A stretch of 64,000 nucleotides of DNA from Anadara kagoshimensis (lineage: Eukaryota > Mollusca > Bivalvia > Arcoida > Arcidae). How positions within the stretch are numbered: the stretch's first letter is position 1; each line of letters begins with the position of its first letter. The position numbers and the translations under genes were made by a program. The stretch is taken from assembly GCA_021292105.1 (NCBI GenBank), contig CM037875.1:58081908-58145907 (forward strand), read 5' to 3'. Positions 60,401-64,000 of this stretch are shown here, piece after piece. The notes under the pieces are model-generated. The model saw nothing but the letters and a program-made list of their open reading frames with translations. It did not search any database and had not been told where the DNA came from.

Positions 60401-61093
60401 ATTCAGAACAAGTTCTGTGTGTCTCAGTGCACACTAAAGACATCTCTGTAAAGTTATAAAGAGTAGGCCACTCTTGGTCACTACAGTGGTCGCTTACATC
60501 TATAAGGGATTGAAACAGACTAAGCAAGATAAGATAATTATGTTTTAGATAGAATGGTTTCATTTTGACAGCTTCAGTCATAAGTTCAAAGTTAAAAATA
60601 TGTTACAGGGATGAAGCTTAACTATTTTGAGTTAGGGGCCCAGCTCACTTCAGAAAAGAAGTTGTAATCATAATAAATAGCTAAAATGCAATTAATGTAT
60701 AAACATTATGGGGCCAAGACTGATTTTTAGTACCCATGAGCTACTGGGCCCCTGTCAATCTTCATCCCTGTGTTATAATAGATTTAGAACACAACTCACC
60801 ATAGCAGCATTAAGCACATCAGATGATATGGCTATTGAGGGTTAGGGGTAATTGAAAATTACACTGAGCGTTGGAATGCTGTTAAATCTAATTTATGATA
60901 CTTTTATTTATGTGTACATATGTATTGTATGTATATGTATATTTACTTTCAGGTTGATCCTAATAAATTGGATGTCTTAAAGCGTTGGCATCCTTCATAT
61001 TCTATAAGGCATGTATTAGAAGGCCTAAAAAAACAAATGCAACACAAAGAAAATCATAAACAAAGTCAACCACCAGAGAATTCTCAGTATTGA
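57448..61093 (+). CDS. UBE2V2: Ubiquitin-conjugating enzyme E2 variant (UEV1/MMS2 type)
   Basis: Exons: 57448-57481, 59304-59449, 60066-60188, 60953-61093; 444 nt, 147 aa, all GT-AG with consistent phases. The product begins [11 protein letters not shown], then [76 protein letters not shown] and ends PPENSQY. This aligns along its length with human UBE2V1/2 (about 145 aa). The catalytic Cys region of true E2s is replaced by [25 protein letters not shown] sequence, as in all UEVs. The family partners UBC13 (UBE2N) to build K63-linked ubiquitin chains in DNA-damage tolerance and NF-kB signalling. V1 and V2 are not separable in invertebrates, so the symbol is nominal. Confidence 0.95.
58630..58790. 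repeat. Dispersed repeat in UBE2V intron 1, related to 1711-1790
   Basis: AATAATACACAGGC.GGAGTT and CACATGCAGAAGAATAT..GAGGTGGC occur at both sites. Here a partial second inverted half (ATTCTATGATATACCAG) suggests a small TIR element. Confidence 0.5.
58858..59091 (+). repeat. 117-bp tandem duplication in UBE2V intron 1
   Basis: Two nearly identical units (58858-58974 and 58975-59091; one C/T difference seen near the start). 117 is 39 codons, so the plus frame stays open through both. Each unit contains an acceptor-like ATTTTTACAG, 42 bases and a consensus donor CCT|GTAAGT. Confidence 0.9.
59304..59449 (+). CDS. UBE2V2: UBE2V exon 2
   Basis: Acceptor TTTTAAAG|CTGTTA and donor AGA|GTAAGT. It encodes [18 protein letters not shown] through MIIGPPR, the most conserved half of the UEV fold. 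Confidence 0.93.
60066..60188 (+). CDS. UBE2V2: UBE2V exon 3
   Basis: Acceptor TTTCTGCAG|ACAGCA and donor GGAATA|GTAAGT. 41 codons encode [26 protein letters not shown] and NCVNENGI. Confidence 0.93.
60249..60560 (+). mobile_element. tRNA-derived SINE in UBE2V intron 3
   Basis: ACATGGCCGAGTGATACTGT (A box) and TGTGGGTTTGAACCTTACTC (B box) form a tRNA-like head, then an unrelated body. The cloverleaf is imperfect, so this is not a functional tRNA. Its 3' limit is uncertain. Confidence 0.55.
60606..60770. mobile_element. hAT-like MITE with 5-bp TSD (TGTTA)
   Basis: 165 bp with ends CAGGGATGAAGCTTAAC and CAATCTTCATCCCTG, flanked by TGTTA at 60601-60605 and 60771-60775. Same family as 54218-54423. 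In UBE2V intron 3. Confidence 0.88.
60953..61093 (+). CDS. UBE2V2: UBE2V exon 4 and stop
   Basis: Acceptor TACTTTCAG|GTTGAT. It encodes [20 protein letters not shown] and a hydrophilic tail ending NSQY, then TGA. Confidence 0.93.
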   Translation, partial: VDPNKLDVLKRWHPSYSIRHVLEGLKKQMQHKENHKQSQPPENSQY

Positions 61094-64000
61094 TGATGAT
61101 GAACTAGGAAGAAGATGGCAATTAAAAACTGTGTAATGTTGTAATAACGATTGATAACAAATGCTTAAATTGAAGGGAATATTTGAATTTACAAGATGCA
61201 AGATATTTAACACTGCAACTTGTGTTTTTATTTAATTAAAGTGGTGTTTTGATGATGATGTTGGGTGTCCGAGCTGGCAAAACATTTCATTGTAGTTTCT
61301 CATAATTGTCTTTAAATATAGAATTACACATTTTTCACCCCTATAGATCTCTTAGGTATAACCCAGTCATCGGGTAGTAGGTCAGTCTATTATTAAACCA
61401 TGGGGGAAAGGGTTAAAGGATTTGACACTGTCACATTGTTGCATATTTCCTATAGCATGTCACATTTCTTTCGGTGGTTAGCTACTCCGTACAACAGTCA
61501 AAGTACAGAGGAGTTTATGTCGGGCTGATGTCCAATGTTAATTTTATTTGTCTGACAGATCATATAAAAGTTTTTTGGTGATTTGTTTTATTGACTAGAT
61601 ACCCTGATCTCCATTACAGATAAAACCTATAGATCTGTAGAGGTGTAAGATTTAGACATCTTCATACAATGTTAGTATATGTTTTAACAAAAGCACTGTG
61701 TACCAAATAATTTATGAGTAGTTTAAAGGGTTTATTGCTAAGAACATAAATTTCTGTAAATTGGAGAATACCAATGGAATCCAATACACATTAATAACTT
61801 ATTACATGTATATCTGAATTGGAGTTTGATAAAGTAAGCTATGAAATCAATCCAAACTGGTAAGAAAAATGAAGAGAAACTTAAAATTGTTGAGATCATA
61901 ATCCTGTATCATGATTTATCTAAATCCTTTTTCTGTTTAATATGCATGTATATGAAAGAACTATTTAATCTATCCACATCACTGTGTCATTATGTTTGTG
62001 TTTATGCTTGTAAATTCACCAATCAATGACTATCAGATTTTACTTGTATATCTTCTAAATTGATATAGTTTTGGAACTTTTCCAGGGATTTCCCTACACA
62101 TTCAGAGATTACTTAGTAATATGGTCCATTCATAATTCAAATTTTTTTCTTGCACCAAATATTGTGTGTGCTTTAATGAGCCATTGATAGACAATGGGGT
62201 TTTCCACTGTACCACATGATGCCCCTTAATGTTTGTCCTTTTGATATGGAATTATCAGTTCATGTTATTCTGTAAAAATTATGTCATTCTGAGAATATGT
62301 GACTTAAACATTTTCAAAAATTTCCTGCACAAACCCTAAGGGGTATTAATCATGTGGTAGAGCCACAAACCCCATTACAGTAATATATCTTGTGTTACTG
62401 ACCTCTCTGAATATCTGTATTATTTTCAGTAGGCAATCATAGTGCTTATGGAATTTAATGATGGTTTCATTAAGAGAAAAGGATATAGGGATTTTAGATG
62501 TACCTGTACTAACATGTTTAATAGTGCTACAAACAAAATAATGCACTTCTTGATAGTGTTGACAGTGTATTTATTTAAAATGATGTTATAGATATTTTTG
62601 TACTGAAGATATTGTTAAGTCAACAGGTATATGTTATGTCTCTTTAAGTTTGCTTAGGCCCAAAAAGTTGTTTCTGGTAACCCTGAAAATATATATTCTG
62701 GCCTTTCCTAAAAATTTATCCTGAATTGTGGATACATGAATACTCCAATACTCCATAGTTTTTCTAGTGATGTTGCCAGAACACAGACGTTTTAGGCCTA
62801 TTAGCTTTGTAGTGCTACTTATCAGTATATTTACATATGTAATGATGATGTTGTGTTTCAAATGAAATAAGTTTGTTCAAATTCATAAATAAAAAATTAT
62901 CAAAATACCTTTCAGTAAATCTTCTTACCGTAATTGGCAAAATAACAAATAATTATGTACAGGAATTTTTTTTCCCAGATTTTGTTTCGTATATAGTCCC
63001 ATTTGTTGAAAACTTATTTTAACAAAACTTCTTACCTAACAATTTTAACTGGAATTTTCACAAATATATTTATATTTATAGACTCAAAAAGGAATTTACA
63101 TTGACCATCAAAGTGAACATAGAAACTAGTTATGATATACAGGTGATATACATAGTTTATGTACCTTCAGAAAAAAAACATAAAAAATTGTGTATTTGAT
63201 GCAAAGCTTCTCATTTAAAAGAGCATACTTGCTACATACTCCTGGCTAATGACTCTTGGTCAGTGTTGGCAGTGATTCTTACACAGGCTTGTGTGACAGT
63301 TAAGATACGAAGTGTATAAACATTCTTTTGATAGTCCATGTGACTGTCATGTGATGTACATGTTTTGTGTATGGTTTTAGCATTGACCTGTAGTGTATGT
63401 ATTTTGTGGCTCAATACTGTTACAAATTGTTTATAATGTTTGCAGATTCATTTTCCCCTGACCATGATGTATATTATGTAAAATAATTTGCAGATGGAAG
63501 TTATTTCTATATTTCTTAACAACACAATTTTCCTGACTGCACACTACAAATAGAAAAATTCCTCGGAAAGAATTATGTCGGGTCCACTTCAGTGGATCAA
63601 CTTTTGTGCTCTACTTATCAGAGATGTGGTCATATTTTTATTTATGGTGATTCTATTTAGCAGTCATTTATTGACCAAGTAATAGTCCTTTTATTATATT
63701 TAGATTGCCTTGTAATTTACTTTTCACAGTAATTCCATAATATTTTTTAATTTTGTAGGATATTTTTATGTAAATGACATGTATATAATGATGTTATTTG
63801 CATGGGAATATACAAATGCTGTTGTAGTCAACTTGTTTCAGATACAGAATGGCACAAAATGTTCCTCATTGATTCCAAAACAATCCTGTACAGTGAACAC
63901 TGGTTTATACTCAATAATGTTAAATGTCTTTGACACTGGGCAGTGATTTACTGAAATATTTTAAAATCTGCTTTAACTGGTAAAGATTGTGAAAACTGAT
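61094..64000 (+). other. UBE2V 3' UTR and downstream flank
   Basis: No coding exon was seen on either strand. The AT-rich sequence following the UBE2V stop contains polyadenylation candidates: ATTAAA near 61217 and AATAAA at 62888-62893. An extended 3' UTR of up to 1.8 kb is possible. No clear mobile element was recognised. Confidence 0.4.

Noticed and set aside
57448..61093. Catalytically active E2 enzyme
   Set aside because: The catalytic Cys and its HPN-type neighbourhood are absent, as in UEV proteins.

Overview
This is an AT-rich, intron-rich animal genome window. The interspersed repeats point to a mollusc, most likely a bivalve: AACAAGAGGCCCATGGGCC...AGGTGAGCTAA elements with internal 145-bp arrays, a tRNA-derived V/Meta-type SINE, and CAGGG-ended MITEs. 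Species was not determined. There is no prokaryotic, plasmid or CRISPR content.

Three protein-coding genes could be assembled exon by exon with consistent reading phase. (1) 15804-6488, minus strand: a six-exon N4BP1/KHNYN homologue with a KH-like N-terminus, a UBA-like segment, a Zc3h12a/NYN RNase domain with all expected acidic residues, and a C-terminal CUBAN-type domain. The reading frame contains one in-frame TAA in the middle of exon 2. (2) 54919-29775, minus strand: about 30 exons encoding about 1232 aa of helical HEAT-like protein with an acidic, Trp-containing tail; I could not name the family. (3) 57448-61093, plus strand: UBE2V (UEV1/MMS2-type ubiquitin E2 variant), four exons, 147 aa. 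Genes 2 and 3 are divergent, with about 1.4 kb between their 5' ends.

Layout: 1-6.4 kb, downstream flank of N4BP1 with repeats; 6.5-15.8 kb, N4BP1; 15.8-29.7 kb, gene-poor and repeat-filled. This third stretch holds a 3.6-kb TIR-bounded element studded with a GTAACGTATGTA motif, degenerate tandem arrays and the first 145-bp array element. 29.8-55 kb is the HEAT-like gene, whose introns hold two more 145-bp array elements, a nested MITE pair, a reverse-transcriptase remnant and several hAT-like MITEs. 56-57.4 kb is the divergent promoter region with a (GATT)n tract; 57.4-61.1 kb is UBE2V; 61.1-64 kb is its likely 3' UTR and flank.

Most noteworthy: the array elements amplify a nuclear-receptor-like module (DR1 overlapping an ERR/NR5A-type site) about every 145 bp, and two of the three also carry a perfect IR3 oestrogen-response-element palindrome. 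Two full-length SINEs in opposite orientation flank the large second exon of N4BP1, the exon that carries the in-frame stop. Small partial duplications of exon edges lie in two introns of the HEAT-like gene.
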